Assembly: GCA_030704615.1 (NCBI GenBank) | Contig: CM060731.1 | Span: forward strand, 80,768,756 to 80,832,755 | Source of the DNA: Takakia lepidozioides | Lineage: Eukaryota > Streptophyta > Takakiopsida > Takakiales > Takakiaceae | DNA: 64,000 nucleotides | Direction: 5' to 3' | In this document: positions 25,453 to 36,889 of the stretch, in pieces | Numbering within the stretch: position 1 is the first letter of the stretch | How the letters are laid out: the number at the start of each line of letters is the position of its first letter | Translations under genes and position numbers: made by a program | Notes under the pieces: generated by a model | What the model was told of the DNA's origin: nothing | The model's database searches: none | What the model saw: only the letters and a program-made list of their open reading frames with translations

Positions 25453-26925
25453 ATGCCGATGGAGGTGTGGCCGAAGGATGATGAGAGCAGCATCACGCTG
25501 CGATTGGCGCCTCCGCTCCGTCTCGAAGCTGATGGTGCAGGGATGCCGATGGAGGTGTGGCTGAAGGAAGATGAGACCAGCGATGTGACGCTGCGTTTGG
25601 TTCCATTGGAGCCGGGACACTCAGAACGTTGTCAAGGGCAAGACGAAGCGGAGAAAGGACCTCCTTTCAAAAAGCCGAGGAAGCAGGGGCCTTTAGACCC
25701 CTGTCGAGCGGAATCTCAGGATCAAGGTCAGTCGTCGAAGAAGCAGGCAAAACAGGGACCAGCGGTGGCCACTCTCCACCTCCACTCTGCCTACCTGCGC
25801 CGCTGTCAATATTTCGATGCGTGCCTGGCCGAGCGCTGGTCCAACAAGAATGACCTTCCGCTCGATCTCACGTTGGAGGCCCGCTGCAATCCTCGCGCTT
25901 ACACACGGTGTATGCAGCTTCTCTACTCCCAGGAAGTAACCCCTGCCTCGTTTGAGAATGTGGCTCATGCCACTGAAGTCTTGCCTGTAGCGGCGCAGCT
26001 TGTGTTTCAGGAGTGTGTGGATGCCTGCATGCGCTACTTGGCTGACATGCCGTGGGGTGCTGTCGATCTCTCTGCCATTCGATCAGCAGTCTCCTCTTTT
26101 CAGATTGCTCCCATACCTGATTTGGCTGCTCGACTCGGGACTGTAGGAAGCCTTGCTCGTGACAGCTCATTGGATTCCTTGAAGAGAGTGCTAGAGACCC
26201 TACTCCTCAAAAGCATGCAGTTGGATCTTCATTCGCAGACACTTGAGGCGAAAGTGCTTGAAAACAGAGCAGCATGTGAGAAGTTGCTGCAATTGGCGAT
26301 GAGGGGTCCGACATTGTGTAAGTCTGTTACTGGTGTTGTAAAAGTTGCTGTCTATGAAGCATTGAACAGGTCTGTGGAAGATTTTAGGCAGCGAGGTCGG
26401 ATGTACAGCAATGAGGAATTCTCTGTTGCAGGCAAAGGATTGTTCTGGTTGTTGAATACGCTTGTGGATTTTGGTATGGCTGAGGAAGCAGCCAGGACCA
26501 TCTTTGTTGACAGATCCTTCTCTCAGATGCTGTTTGAGATGTGGCCGCACCTCGATACTAACAGCTACTCTTACTCTGGACTCAACTTTATTCAAGACAG
26601 CTGCAACGTTCTTGTTCGCTACCTTGAAATAGTGGCTAAGGGGGAATTACGGTTGGAGAACTCTGTTCGACTTGCACTTGTTGAAGCATGGTTGCCAGAG
26701 TTGGTGGCCATTGATTTTTGTATCTTCGAAACAACAAAGAAAAGTGTTGACAAAGCTCTGAATGCTGTTTTAAAGACTCTCCCTCCACTCGAGCAAGAGC
26801 AATACCTGTCGAGCTGGCCAACACAAAATTGGCCCAATTTGTCGGAAGCTTTTGATGCTTGGTGCAGCACAATGTGCTCAAATCTTGCATTTTTTGAGAA
26901 TGATGATCAGCAACCGCATGCGTAA
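25453..26925 (+). CDS. plant BTB/POZ domain protein (At1g63850/At3g05675-like)
   Basis: A 490-residue frame. After a variable N-terminus with two basic patches (KKPRKQGP, KKQAKQGP), residues about 104-200 form a divergent BTB fold (LHLHSAYLRRCQYFDACLAERW... LLYSQEV... VDACMRYLADMPW). A long helical C-terminal region characteristic of this plant-only family follows. Such proteins are presumed CUL3 ubiquitin-ligase adaptors; no substrate is known to me. The first 20 residues are repeated at residues 31-50 (MPMEVW[PL]K), reflecting a 90-base duplication, so either ATG (25453 or 25543) could start translation. The stop overlaps a possible donor (GCATGC|GTAAGC). A strong acceptor at about 27637 would replace the last residues with a short extra exon. 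Confidence 0.88.
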   Translation: MPMEVWPKDDESSITLRLAPPLRLEADGAGMPMEVWLKEDETSDVTLRLVPLEPGHSERCQGQDEAEKGPPFKKPRKQGPLDPCRAESQDQGQSSKKQAKQGPAVATLHLHSAYLRRCQYFDACLAERWSNKNDLPLDLTLEARCNPRAYTRCMQLLYSQEVTPASFENVAHATEVLPVAAQLVFQECVDACMRYLADMPWGAVDLSAIRSAVSSFQIAPIPDLAARLGTVGSLARDSSLDSLKRVLETLLLKSMQLDLHSQTLEAKVLENRAACEKLLQLAMRGPTLCKSVTGVVKVAVYEALNRSVEDFRQRGRMYSNEEFSVAGKGLFWLLNTLVDFGMAEEAARTIFVDRSFSQMLFEMWPHLDTNSYSYSGLNFIQDSCNVLVRYLEIVAKGELRLENSVRLALVEAWLPELVAIDFCIFETTKKSVDKALNAVLKTLPPLEQEQYLSSWPTQNWPNLSEAFDAWCSTMCSNLAFFENDDQQPHA

Positions 26926-27654
26926 GCACAAGTTCTGTATCTCTCACCTGTCTCCTTTCCCTACATTGCACTGGAAATTTGTTTATTCAGAAAATTCAAG
27001 AATAGACTAGGCAAGCTTGATACGAGGTGGCTTACTACACCACCTTTATGGATAGTCATTACCAAACCATCTGCATCCTGTTCACAGGTTGTATCATACA
27101 ATAACTGAGGGACATAGCTGGGCAACTTAGCTTTTGAGAGTCTGGTTGGAATGATACCAGTCTTTACTCTCAGCCTGACTTTTCCATTGTATCATAGACT
27201 GAAACTTCTGCAGATTTCAGGTCTTTCACTTGACATTTTGACACTTGTCCCCTAAATAGTTGGTTCATTTGAAGTTGCTTGCTCTGAGTGTCTTATGTGA
27301 TAAAACTAATGCGGGAGATATTTTATCTCTCCACATCAGAGGTCAGTTTCCTAAAGTGTCTAATGCATTATGAAGGTGAGGGGTGATACTCTTGGGACAT
27401 TATACGGATATGTGTGACCTCCCATGGATAACTTTCCTTCCGGCAGAATCTGAAAGGGTGATCAATAGCTCATAGCTTTTCCCATCGTTGTGGTTCCCTT
27501 ATGGTTTATTCGGATTCTACTATTGAAGAATCCATATGTTTCATTGGGTCAAGTTACCATCAGACTGCATGGTTCAAGAAACAGTTATTGCTCCATATTC
27601 TCAACTATCTTCAGTCAAGTTTTTTTTTTTCTTGCAGTCTTTTGTATAGGGAAT

Positions 27655-27757
27655 GGGCAGCTGATGAGGCCCTTCCACTGATTAAAGAATGTGTGAACGA
27701 GGGCGGTAGCCCGAGCTCATGCATTCTTAAACGGTGGAAGGGCTGAGTCAGCTGCCC
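27655..27757. ncRNA. long near-perfect foldback, candidate miRNA precursor
   Basis: Arms 27655-27704 and 27709-27757 are complementary over almost their full ~50 nt and close on a four-base GGTA loop. The outermost ten pairs and a later ten-pair block (GCCCTTCCAC) are perfect. Between them is a 4x4 internal bulge, and the rest has isolated mismatches, wobbles and one bulged base. Pairing may extend a few bases further out. It lies just after a polypyrimidine-AG acceptor (about 27637) downstream of the BTB gene, so it may sit in that gene's 3' exon. I do not recognise a conserved miRNA in either arm. A short palindromic MITE is the alternative. Confidence 0.5.
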
Positions 27758-27765
27758 TTCACTGG

Positions 27766-29627
27766 CATAAAAAATCAACCTCCCCCCTTCATAGCCGCCC
27801 CAAAATTGTCATCACAGGAATTTCGGAAGGCCCTAGGTATCTTACGCCCTGTCAAGATGAAACGTCCAGTCTGAGTCTGAGAAGGTAATGATTTTAAGTT
27901 AACAAAGGGAATTTCTAGTGGGTGTTTTCCATACATAAAGCCCTTTGAGATTTTTCTCTTTGTTAATATCTGCTCCCAGAGCAGAATAGTCCGATTGACG
28001 AGGGAAGGCAATACGCAAGGGTGGAAGGCCCCTTAAATGCGGGAGGGTAATACACACCGGTGGAACGCCCCATAGCCAGGCCACACATGACGGATGCAAA
28101 GCCTCAACGCAGTTCCCATAACGTAGGACCTTGGCGCGAAGCGGTGTCAGGCCGTTCCTGGCGTCCGCTCGACGTAGTTTTCTAACTTAGGAGAACCTGC
28201 CTTATGCAGATGGAAGGCCGTCCCTTGAAAGCTGCAACCTGTAGTAGGGCGCCATCAATGTGGGAAGGCGCCATGAGAGAAAAAAAAAGGAAGAAATAAA
28301 GTTATACTGACGTCACCTTTTGCCTTGTTGGATCTTAGCAACCAATCCCTGTTGTTGAAACTGGGTCCCACCAAGGAGCCACCAAGGAACCAACAAGGAA
28401 GGATAGGCCTTGTGTGGCAGCTCCCTTTGCAACATTGGGAAGGCGCCGTTCTTCGAGGTGCGTCCTGCCAACAGAGGCAAATGGTATGTGTGGCCTGGCT
28501 ATGAAACGCGGGAGCGTGGAATGCACCGCGAGATCTTTATGCAGGGGAACGGCCTCTGGGGTCGGGGGTTCATGGATTTTCGGGCACACCCTCGGGCTAC
28601 CGGCCTTGGCCTAGTGCCCTTAAATCCAGGACCCCCCTCCCCTCCAGCCCTTCCCCTAAGTATACATAATACATACCTCTATGGAGCATCTAGCCAGTTG
28701 GTCATCTAGGTGCCTACTATAGACCAAGCCCCTGGCACATGCAACTGCCCCCTTGAAACCCCTACTCTAGTTTCGTATTATACAAATCATATATGTGGTG
28801 TATCTTATGATCTGGCATGTACTGCATACTATATATATCACATATCTAGAATCATCTTGATGCATGTATGTCAAAATGGACCTTCCCACTCATTGTCAGA
28901 AAACCCTCTTGCCTATGTGATTAATTCAAACTATGACGGTCGCAACTTAGTAGTAATTACGGAACATGCTCAGAATTGTGAAAGATAGATTCTGTGGAGG
29001 ACCGTCAGATTGCATAGCGATGATTTTTTTCAATAAGAATTGGAATCTTTTAACCATTTTTTGAGCATGAAAATATTCTGCAACCTTCAAAAAAGTGGAA
29101 AAAAAAATCAACAAATCTTGTCGAAATTCCTAAATGGCTGATCCAAATGAGTCCAATTTCCACAAGAATATACCATGATGCTGGCCAACTTCTCCTAGGT
29201 TTGCAGATTTTGCAGACAATTTTTGGGTATACCTCCTTTGTAGTGATTCGGAGGGGAGTCCACACATTGCATTTTCTGCACTTTGCCACCTACTTATTCT
29301 AATAAATAATCGATTTTGTTGTTTAAAAAACGGAACGGTCCCAATATTCTCAATCAAGTTGAGAAGGTCCACATAAATTTTTGATTAAATCCATCCATGT
29401 AATCCCCCTCAGAGCAGTTTACCTCAAATCTGCACTGAAACATTGTTTCTTAAGGCTTATCCAATGGTTTTTAACGGAGTAAACATTGTGGTAGAGCAGA
29501 TCTTCCTACACATGCTGCATGTTGCAACTTTGGGTTTCGTTCAGAATCTACCAAAAACTTGTGATGAAGTGAAACCATGAGGCCACTCGATGGCCACTGG
29601 GGCGTTGATGCCCCACATGAAACTATA
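27766..29627. other. gene-free region with GGAAGG(C)-rich segment
   Basis: Between about 27810 and 28460 the words GGAAGGC, GGAAGGCGCC and TGGAAGGCC recur roughly eight times in otherwise dissimilar sequence. This may be a decayed tandem or low-copy repeat. The rest (28600-29627) is AT-rich and featureless. No gene is supported. Confidence 0.4.
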
Positions 29628-29947
29628 TGGTTGAGGAGACTTCTATTTGATTTGGGATACCCACAAATTGATCCAACCGCTTTGCACAGTGATAAGCAGG
29701 CATCAATTCGTCTGGTACATAATCCATAATTCCATCAGCGGACGAACATATTGACCTACAGTATCACATGATTCGCGAATACCAGTCCAATGGTGAAATT
29801 TTGAGTTCATACGTTTCTACTCATGATCAACTCGCTGATGTATTTACGAAAGGCATTACTCCTAACAAGTTCAATCGAATGCGCACTCTGCTAAACTGTC
29901 TTGCAGTGCACTCAGCTGCAGTAGAAGTGAGAGAATTTAGTGTTTGA
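29628..29947 (+). pseudogene. Ty1/copia polyprotein remnant (RNase H end)
   Basis: Reading with one in-frame stop and one frameshift gives the C-terminal RNase H signature of copia elements: WLRRLLFDLGYP...HSDKQASIRLVHNP, then FHQRT, HIDLQYHMIREYQ and STHDQLADVFTKG, ending at a stop at 29947. Only the last ~105 codons remain. The sequence after the stop (29948-30019) and the sequence right of the inserted chromovirus (38773 onward) are probably the remains of its 3' LTR. Confidence 0.85.
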
Positions 29948-30014
29948 ATTCCAGTTGAGTGGAAGTATTGAAGGTTTAGAGTACAACTTATAGTTAAACA
30001 CTACATTACGTTTA

Positions 30015-30019
30015 GTTTA
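30015..30019. repeat. chromovirus target-site duplication (left)
   Basis: GTTTA here is repeated exactly at 38768-38772, immediately outside the TG...CA ends of the chromovirus. Five bases is the normal duplication length for Ty3/gypsy integrases. Confidence 0.9.
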
Positions 30020-30730
30020 TGTCGCGCACCTCACTTCGGTAAGCTCCCCTTCAAGTCATAGTTACTCGCTTTGATGCGCGCGCCTGACTCCCAACCTGGC
30101 CGCCCGGGCCAACTTGGAGCTTCGGCTAACGGTCCCCCTTCGCTTCCCACTAAACCCTCCACCTATTTGGGACTAGGAGAATTCCCTTTGGTAGATGGCA
30201 GTCCGGAACAGCTCCCCACTCTTTGGTCGCTTTCCGGCTCGCTTGCTTACTCGCTAGTTTTTGGTCACCAACGGGCTTGCACCGTTCTCGGGGTCACTAC
30301 TCCCCTTATATATACTTCTGTAGCTGTCCGCGGGGGTTTCACAACCAGCCATGCCATTTTATGGCGAACCACCACGAAAACCCTCGACTCCTGGTGATGA
30401 GTCGCAGTGAGTCTTGGCCCACTCACCACGGCCCTTATGGACCGTGATGAGTCCCAAGACTCCCCACGACTCCCACCTCGAGGTCTCCCCCCATGGTGAG
30501 TCCTATGCCACCCCCACTAAGTCCCGCTAAGCTACCACCACCCTTGTGGAGCCACCCCCACCACAACTCGGTGTGCGGGGCTCCACCTAGTGAGCGCCTC
30601 CGCCTCCTTGAGTGACTTGGGCACTCAAGGGTGCTTCAGCCCCCGTACCTATCGCTGCTACTGCCCCCACCACAGGGGCAGCCCCTCTCGTGTCCCGACC
30701 CCCCTGCCCTCAAGGCAAAGGGCCGCGACA
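30020..30730 (-). repeat. 3' LTR of the chromovirus
   Basis: On the sense (minus) strand the LTR starts TGTCGCGGCCC and ends GTGCGCGACA. It has a TATA-like stretch at about 30306-30316. Four TGAGTC words lie on the promoter-distal side at 30398, 30408, 30448 and 30497. It aligns throughout with 38043-38767, with small deletions such as that near 30119. Confidence 0.92.
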
Positions 30731-31573
30731 CACACCCCTACCAACAGGGAGTCGATGTCCTCATCGACTTGTCCATTTTGTAGAAACGAACATCCAAGTT
30801 GTGGCGTCCCACATCAAGGAGTTTGTTTCCGAACCATGGCGTCCCATGGCAAAGAACCAAACCCCACACTTGACTCTACTCTCCACTAGCTAGTTCGGCC
30901 GACTTCCTCCAAGTCCCGGCCAAGGGTGGAGCCTCTCCAGCTCCTCCTAGTGCACTCTTCTTGGCCTACTTCAAGGCCAAGGAACGATCCTCCCCGAGGA
31001 TCGAATCGCCTTACTGCAACAACATTGCTTGCGACCGCTCATGATGCCGCTTTTGCATCACCTTGAGCAAGGGTTCCCTGGAACCCTCTTTGACTAGAAA
31101 GATAACCTTGAACCAACCGTGCGCCCCAATCACTACAATTGGGTCCGCCTTGGAATGCTGGCCTGAGGTACGGGAACACACCGAAGCCGCACTACGACTT
31201 CGTCCCAAGGCTACATGATTATAGTACGTGAACGGAAGCACGTGGCTTCCGCGTTAGCCCGCACTACAGGCAACCCCCTCGGTAGCGCAGTTATAGTACG
31301 CGCACGTGCCAGGTGCGCACTAGCACGTGAACTCCCAAAGAAGTCGCAAGTTTCCTTGCCCCTTGGATGGGGGTCACCCGATTTCGGCACTACGCAAACA
31401 CACGATTAACCCAATTTACCTCTCCCACTTTATAAGCTAGCATGCATTCTACACACTAGCCAACCATACCATGCATCACCATTCCAAACAAAATAGGACG
31501 CACAACATTTGGAACCCATTTCCTTTATAACAAATTTTTGTACAATACAAGTTTTTGTAATCGGATTCCTAAG

Positions 31574-31830
31574 CTAGCTAAGCCGGGCTAAGCATGCATT
31601 TCCTCCCCCATGCTCCAAGGTTGATGTCCCCATCAACGCTTCTTCCGCTTTTGAGGTCGCCCTTCGAAAGCTGCAACCGCCTCGGATGCGTTTCCCATTT
31701 CTGAGGCACGCACCAAGATGCCTCCACATGATGATAGCCCTTCCATTTGACGAGATACTCCATTTCTCGGTTCCTGAACCTCCTCGACTTAGTATTGCCT
31801 CCACCTCGTACTCAGGTTCATTTTCATGAT
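31574..31830 (-). pseudogene. chromovirus integrase C-terminal chromodomain
   Basis: The minus strand encodes EPEYEVEAILS followed, after a frameshift, by EYLVKWKGYHHVEASW, the standard chromodomain core that tethers chromoviral integrases to chromatin. The two halves lie in different frames, so the domain is not made intact. Confidence 0.85.
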
Positions 31831-31957
31831 CCAGCAGCATAGGTGGCGGACGCAACACTTGATGCCGATTCGGACGCGTTTCATCTTTGAAGTAAGGCTT
31901 CAAAAGGGAGACATGTGCACCTTGATGTTTGTCGGCAGCTCCAATTCATACACATCC

Positions 31958-33089
31958 TCATTCATAACCTTCGAATGCGAAAGGTCCCGCATACAGAGGT
32001 ACGAACTTCGGACTCACTTCCGGAGGTAGTCGGAAATTCTTGATGTTCAACCAGACCTCTGTGCCTGCCTCAAACTTCACTTCCCTCCGCTTCCGATTCG
32101 CCTGCCTTTCATACCGTTTCCTAGCTTTGGCAATATTGTACTTTGCGAGCTTCAACAAACGCTCGCGTTCTTCCAGTACCGCCGCTACTGCCGGTTCCTC
32201 AACGTCCTGGGCGGCCAACTTGTCGGCACCAGAGGTGCTTTTCCATAGACCAATACGAAAGGGGAAACTCCCGTTGCGGAGTGTTATGTGTTATTATAAC
32301 AGAACTCTGCCGCGTCTAAGTGTTCCACCCAGTCTGTTTGGTCTGCCGACACGTATTCCGCAAGATCTGCTTCACTACGGAATTCACCCTTTCTGTTTGG
32401 CCGTCGGTCGTAGGTCGAAAGGCGGTGCTCATCTTCAGCCTCGTCCCCATCTTCTTCCAAAGTGCCCTCCAAAATTTACTCGTAAACTTGGATCGCGGTC
32501 CGAGACAATATCCTTCGGGACTCCATGATGTTTAAGACGTGGGCGAAGTAAAGTCGCCATGTCTCCTGCGCCGTTGCCGTCTCCTTGGTGGGGATGAAAT
32601 GGCCCATTTACTGAACCTATCCACCACCACCATGATTGCATCGAATCCTTTTTTACAGCGGCATAGTAGTCATGAAATCCATCGAGACGCTTTCCCAAGT
32701 CCCCTTTGGAATTGGCAAGGGTTGTAACAGCCCCGCTGCTTTTTGTACTCGCTCCGGTTTTGTTGGCATGTGGTGCATGTCTTGACATACTCCTCTGCCT
32801 CCTCCCTCAGTTTGGGCCAGAAATACTCTTTCTTCAAGAGTGCCGCAGTGCGCTTGGCTCCGCCGTGGCCCGCAAGCGGGCTATCATGGCATTCTCTCAA
32901 GAGGCTGTCTCTGATCCCTCCCTTCGGCACGTAGAGACGCTTTTGCTTATACCGGAGCAGTCCATTTTGCAAGTGGAACTGCGATTTAACCCCCATCCTC
33001 AAGTCCTGCATCACGGACTTCGCCAGTTCATCCTTCCGCAAGCCTCCGATCTTCCTTTGGAGCGCCGTCTCGCCCTTGTACACCAACAA
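31958..33089 (-). pseudogene. chromovirus integrase
   Basis: Fragments in several frames. At 33089-32670 lies the HHCC zinc-binding region (CHDSPLAGH...CTTCQQN). The catalytic core at 32670-32284 is interrupted by stops and shifts. The piece at 32218-31958 precedes the chromodomain (NRKRREVKFEAGTEVWLNIKNFRLP). The enzyme would insert element cDNA into the genome; this copy cannot make it. Confidence 0.85.
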
Positions 33090-34171
33090 GAGCTGCTGCT
33101 TCTACTTAAAGCATCGGCTACCACGTTGTCTCGTCCCGGTTTGTACTGGATATCCACGTCGAACACCGCCAAAGTATCTTGCCACCTAAGTTGTTTTGGG
33201 GACAACTTGGGTTGCGTGGCAAAATACTTCACCGTGACATTGTCCGTGAACACCTTCACTGGGTTGGAACCAACATAGTGGCGCCAAAGCTCAAGACAGT
33301 GCACCACCGCCTTCATCTCTTTCTCGTGCGTCGACCACCGTCGCTCCACTTCATTCAGTTTCTTACTTTCGTAAGCCACTGGACGTCCATCTTGCATCAG
33401 TACACCCCAATCGCAAAGTCCGACGCATCTGTATGTATCTCAAACGGACGATCGAACTCCGGGATTTTCAAGACTGGAGCTTCCGCCATCCGCTGCTTCA
33501 ATTTAGCGAAAGCTTGGCCACAAAGAGTGTTCCATGCCCAGACTTTAGATTTACACAGAAGGTCTGACAACGGCCCCGCGATCTTGGCAAAATTTCTCAC
33601 ATACTTCCGGTAATAGGAGGCGAGTCCAAGGAAGGATCGCACTCCCGGGACCAAAATCGGAGGCTCCCAGTCCAAGATCGCCCTCACCTTTCTGTCATCC
33701 ATTTTGATCCCATCCTGTGTAATCACATGCCCCAAGAACTCCACTTTTGTGACCCCGATTCGCACTTTGAAGCTTTGGCATACAGCTTCCCTTCTCGCAA
33801 TTTCTGGAACACCCTTTTGAGGTGCTCCAGGTGCTCCTCCTTTGTTTTCGAATACACCAAGATGTCGTCGATGTACACGATCACAAAGTCATCCAACCAC
33901 TCCTGGAAAAGGCTGTTCATCAGCGTGCTAAATGTCGCTGGTGCATTGGTGAGCCCAAAAAGCATCACCAAGAACTCATATGAACCATACCTTGTCCTGC
34001 ACGCGGTCTTCTCCTCATCTCCTTCTGCCACTCGAATTTGTTGATAGCCGGAGCGCAGATCGATCCGGCTGAAATACTTCGCTCCTGCCACCGATCGAAA
34101 AGGTCGTCGATCCTTGCAAAGGATACCGGTTTTTTTATAGTCACCTTATCAAAGCCCTGTAATCGACACAC
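33011..34171 (-). pseudogene. chromovirus reverse transcriptase and RNase H
   Basis: At 34091-33723 the frame has [24 protein letters not shown] and the catalytic YIDDILVYS. At 33765-33397 come the connection region and FEIHTDASDFAIG. At 33397-33011 is RNase H (YESKKLNEVERRWSTHEKEM, FTDNVTVKY, QYKPGRDNVVADALSR). Motif order and spelling are those of Ty3/gypsy. The three frames are offset from one another, so the copy is defective. Confidence 0.9.
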
Positions 34172-34199
34172 ATCCGCAGCGTCCCATCCTTCTTGTCTG

Positions 34200-34990
34200 C
34201 GAATAGCACCGGGGCTCCGTAAGGTGATTTACTCGGCCGGATGTACCCCTTTGACATTAGATCCTTGAGCTGAGTCTTCAGCTCGACCAACTCTCTGTGG
34301 CTCAACCGGTAGGGCGCCTTGGCAGGCGGTTCCGATCCCGTATCACCTCAATCTTGTGGTTAACTCCTCTTCGCGGTGGCAAGCCGCTTGGTAAATCCTC
34401 CGCATCACATCCTGGTATTTCTCCAAAATCCCCTTGATCCAATCTGGGCTCGGCTCCCCATCGCCTTCTCCTTTCACTTCTCTAATGTAAAGCAAAAATT
34501 GGGGGCTTCGTGTGCCTCTCCACGGCCCACTCCTTTGCTGCCCAGAAGGTTTATTCGCCCTCCACTGATTTGGGCGTTTCCGACACTCGTAAAACCTCGC
34601 CACATTCCCACATGGCAGCGTGACTACTCTTGCGGCCATCTATGACCGCTCCGGATTTGCTCAAAAGGTCATCCCCAAATGAGATCTACTCCATCGATCT
34701 CGCAGATGGTGAAGTTCTCACGTCCCTCCCAACTCCCTAGTTGAAGAGGAACATCAAACCCAACCTTGTCGCCAACTGTGGTTCTCCTTTGGCAGAACGC
34801 ACCTCATAGAGGAGGCCCCACGTCACTTGTCGGGAGTCCCAGCTTTTGTGCCGTTGCCGGTGTCATGAAGGAGTGCGACGCTCCTGTGTCCACCAACAAC
34901 GACACAATTAGTTCCGGATATTATCCCATCCACAAACAATAACTGACTCCCTTTTCGTAAGGCGCCAGTTTCCTGATACAACTCACAAAA
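34200..34990 (-). pseudogene. chromovirus protease region
   Basis: The aspartic protease core VDTGASHSFM is readable on the minus strand at about 34865-34900. The rest of the segment down to the reverse transcriptase is broken by stops. Confidence 0.75.
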
Positions 34991-34996
34991 AATTGC

Positions 34997-36052
34997 CTAC
35001 CTTGCAAGTCCTGGCGACACCCGCTTCACCAAGCAACTGATGGTATCTTCCGACAGCTCCGTGGTCGCCGAGTCATGTTCAATTGCCGGGGCTTTCGTAC
35101 ACTTCTTGGCCATGTGCCCGGGCTCCCCGCAATTGAAACACACTCCATCAAAGGTCGCCTTCTGTCCGCCATAAGCCCTCCACCCGCTTTTCCTTTCGAG
35201 CAGCACCGGTGCCGCCTTGACGTGTGAAGGCCCTCCCTTCGATTTCCACGTGCCATTGTCGCCGCGTGGCCTATCCCACTTCTTTTCCGGTCGGTAGGAG
35301 TCACTTCCGCCGGGTCTTCTTGTGGTTCAGCTCCGTACGGCCTTGTCTCTCACCCTAGGGACATCCGAGAAACATTCAGCCCTCTCATAGCCTCGTTCAA
35401 AGTCTTGGGTGGCTTCTCCTCCAACTTCCGCCTGGCCCATGGGCTAGTCCCGCCACAAAGTTGAAGACCATTTCTGGTTCTGCCATGTCCGCGACTTCGA
35501 GCAACAACACATTGAAAGCCTGGACATACCCCGAATGTCATCTGTTTGCTTCAAATTCCTTATCTTGTCCCGGCAAGCCAGGACGCGTTGATGGGCACAA
35601 ACTATCTCTTCATCAATTCCTTGAACCCACTCCAGTTCAAGGTTCCGGCTTGGACCTCGGTCGTGAAGGCGTTTCTGCCACCATTGTTGAGCATAGCCCC
35701 TCAAATAGGTGGGAGCCACTTCCACCCGATCCTCGTCACTCAACTTGGCCGCCCGGAAGTACTGCTCTAGCTCCAGGAGCCAGGTGTTGAGTGCCTTCCG
35801 ATTTCGGACGCCCTCGAAGGTGTCGGGTTTTCCTTAGGCCTTCACCTTAAACTTTGCCTTAGTGGAAGTGGCATTAGCCGCCTTCAACACGTCTTTTTCA
35901 ACGTCCCGCCAAACTGCGCCAACAACCCTTCCCAAAAGCTGCCCGGCATGGGAGGCATCTATTGTTTGTCGGAGCTCTCCAGATTCCTCGGGCTCCGACT
36001 CCTCGGATTCCTCACGCTCTTGAGCGGCATCATTTTCGGAAACATGCATCAC
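34997..36052 (-). pseudogene. chromovirus gag with zinc knuckle
   Basis: Minus-strand frames 36052-35834, 35743-35444 and 35206-34997 give an acidic start (EREESEESEPEES), a capsid-type segment (DRVEVAPTYLRGYAQQWWQKR) and a CCHC zinc knuckle (CFNCGEPGHMAKKC at about 35141-35100). The pieces are in different frames. Confidence 0.85.
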
Positions 36053-36125
36053 TTCCTCAAACGACCGCCTCGTGACACGTCGCCCCCATCGGGCTCACCA
36101 GGATCATCATCTTTTGGGCGTTTCC

Positions 36126-36859
36126 TGTCGCGGCCCTTTGCCTTGAGGGCGGGTCGGGAACACATGAGGGGCTGCCCCCCTGGGGGCCTGCCCTTGTGGG
36201 GGCAACGTCAACTTAGGTATGGGGGGGCTGAAGCACCCTTGAGTGCCCAACGGCACTCAGGGAAGCGGAGGCGCTCACTAGTTGGAGCCCCTCACACCGG
36301 TGTTGCGGTGGGGGTGGCTCCACAAGGGGTGGTGGTGAGCTTAGTGGGACTTTAGTGGGGGTGGCATAGGACTCACCATGGGGGCGGAGACCTCGTGGTG
36401 GGAGTCGTGGGTAGTCTTGGACTCATCACGGTCCCATAGGGCCGTGGTGAGCGGGCCAAGACTCACCGCGACTCACCACCGGAATCGAGGGTCTTCGTGG
36501 TGGTTCGCCATAAATGCATGGCTGGTTGTGAAACCCCCGCGGACAGCTACAGAAGTATATATAGGGAGTAGTAACCCCGAGAACGGTGCAAGCCCGTTGG
36601 TGACCAAAAACTAGTGAGTAAGCGAGCGAGCCGGAAAGCGACCAAAGAGTGGGGAGCTGTTCCGGACTGCCATTTACCAAAGGGAATTCCACTAGGCCCA
36701 ATAGGTGGAGGGTCTTGTGGGAGAGCGAAGGGGGGACCGTTATGTCCCGGTGAGCAGCCGAAGCTCCAAGTTGGCCGGCGGCCGGTTGGGAGTCAGCGCG
36801 CGATCAAAAACGAGTAACTATGACTTGAGGGGGAGCTTACCGAAGTGAGGTGTGCGACA
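36126..36859 (+). repeat. 5' LTR of the nested element
   Basis: A 734-bp reverse-complement match to the LTRs at 30020-30730 and 38043-38767, starting TGTCGCGGCCC and ending GTGCGACA two bases before the primer site. TATA-like TATATATA lies at about 36556. Confidence 0.9.
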
Positions 36860-36889
36860 CTTGGTATCAGAGCTTAGAGTTCAGTACGC

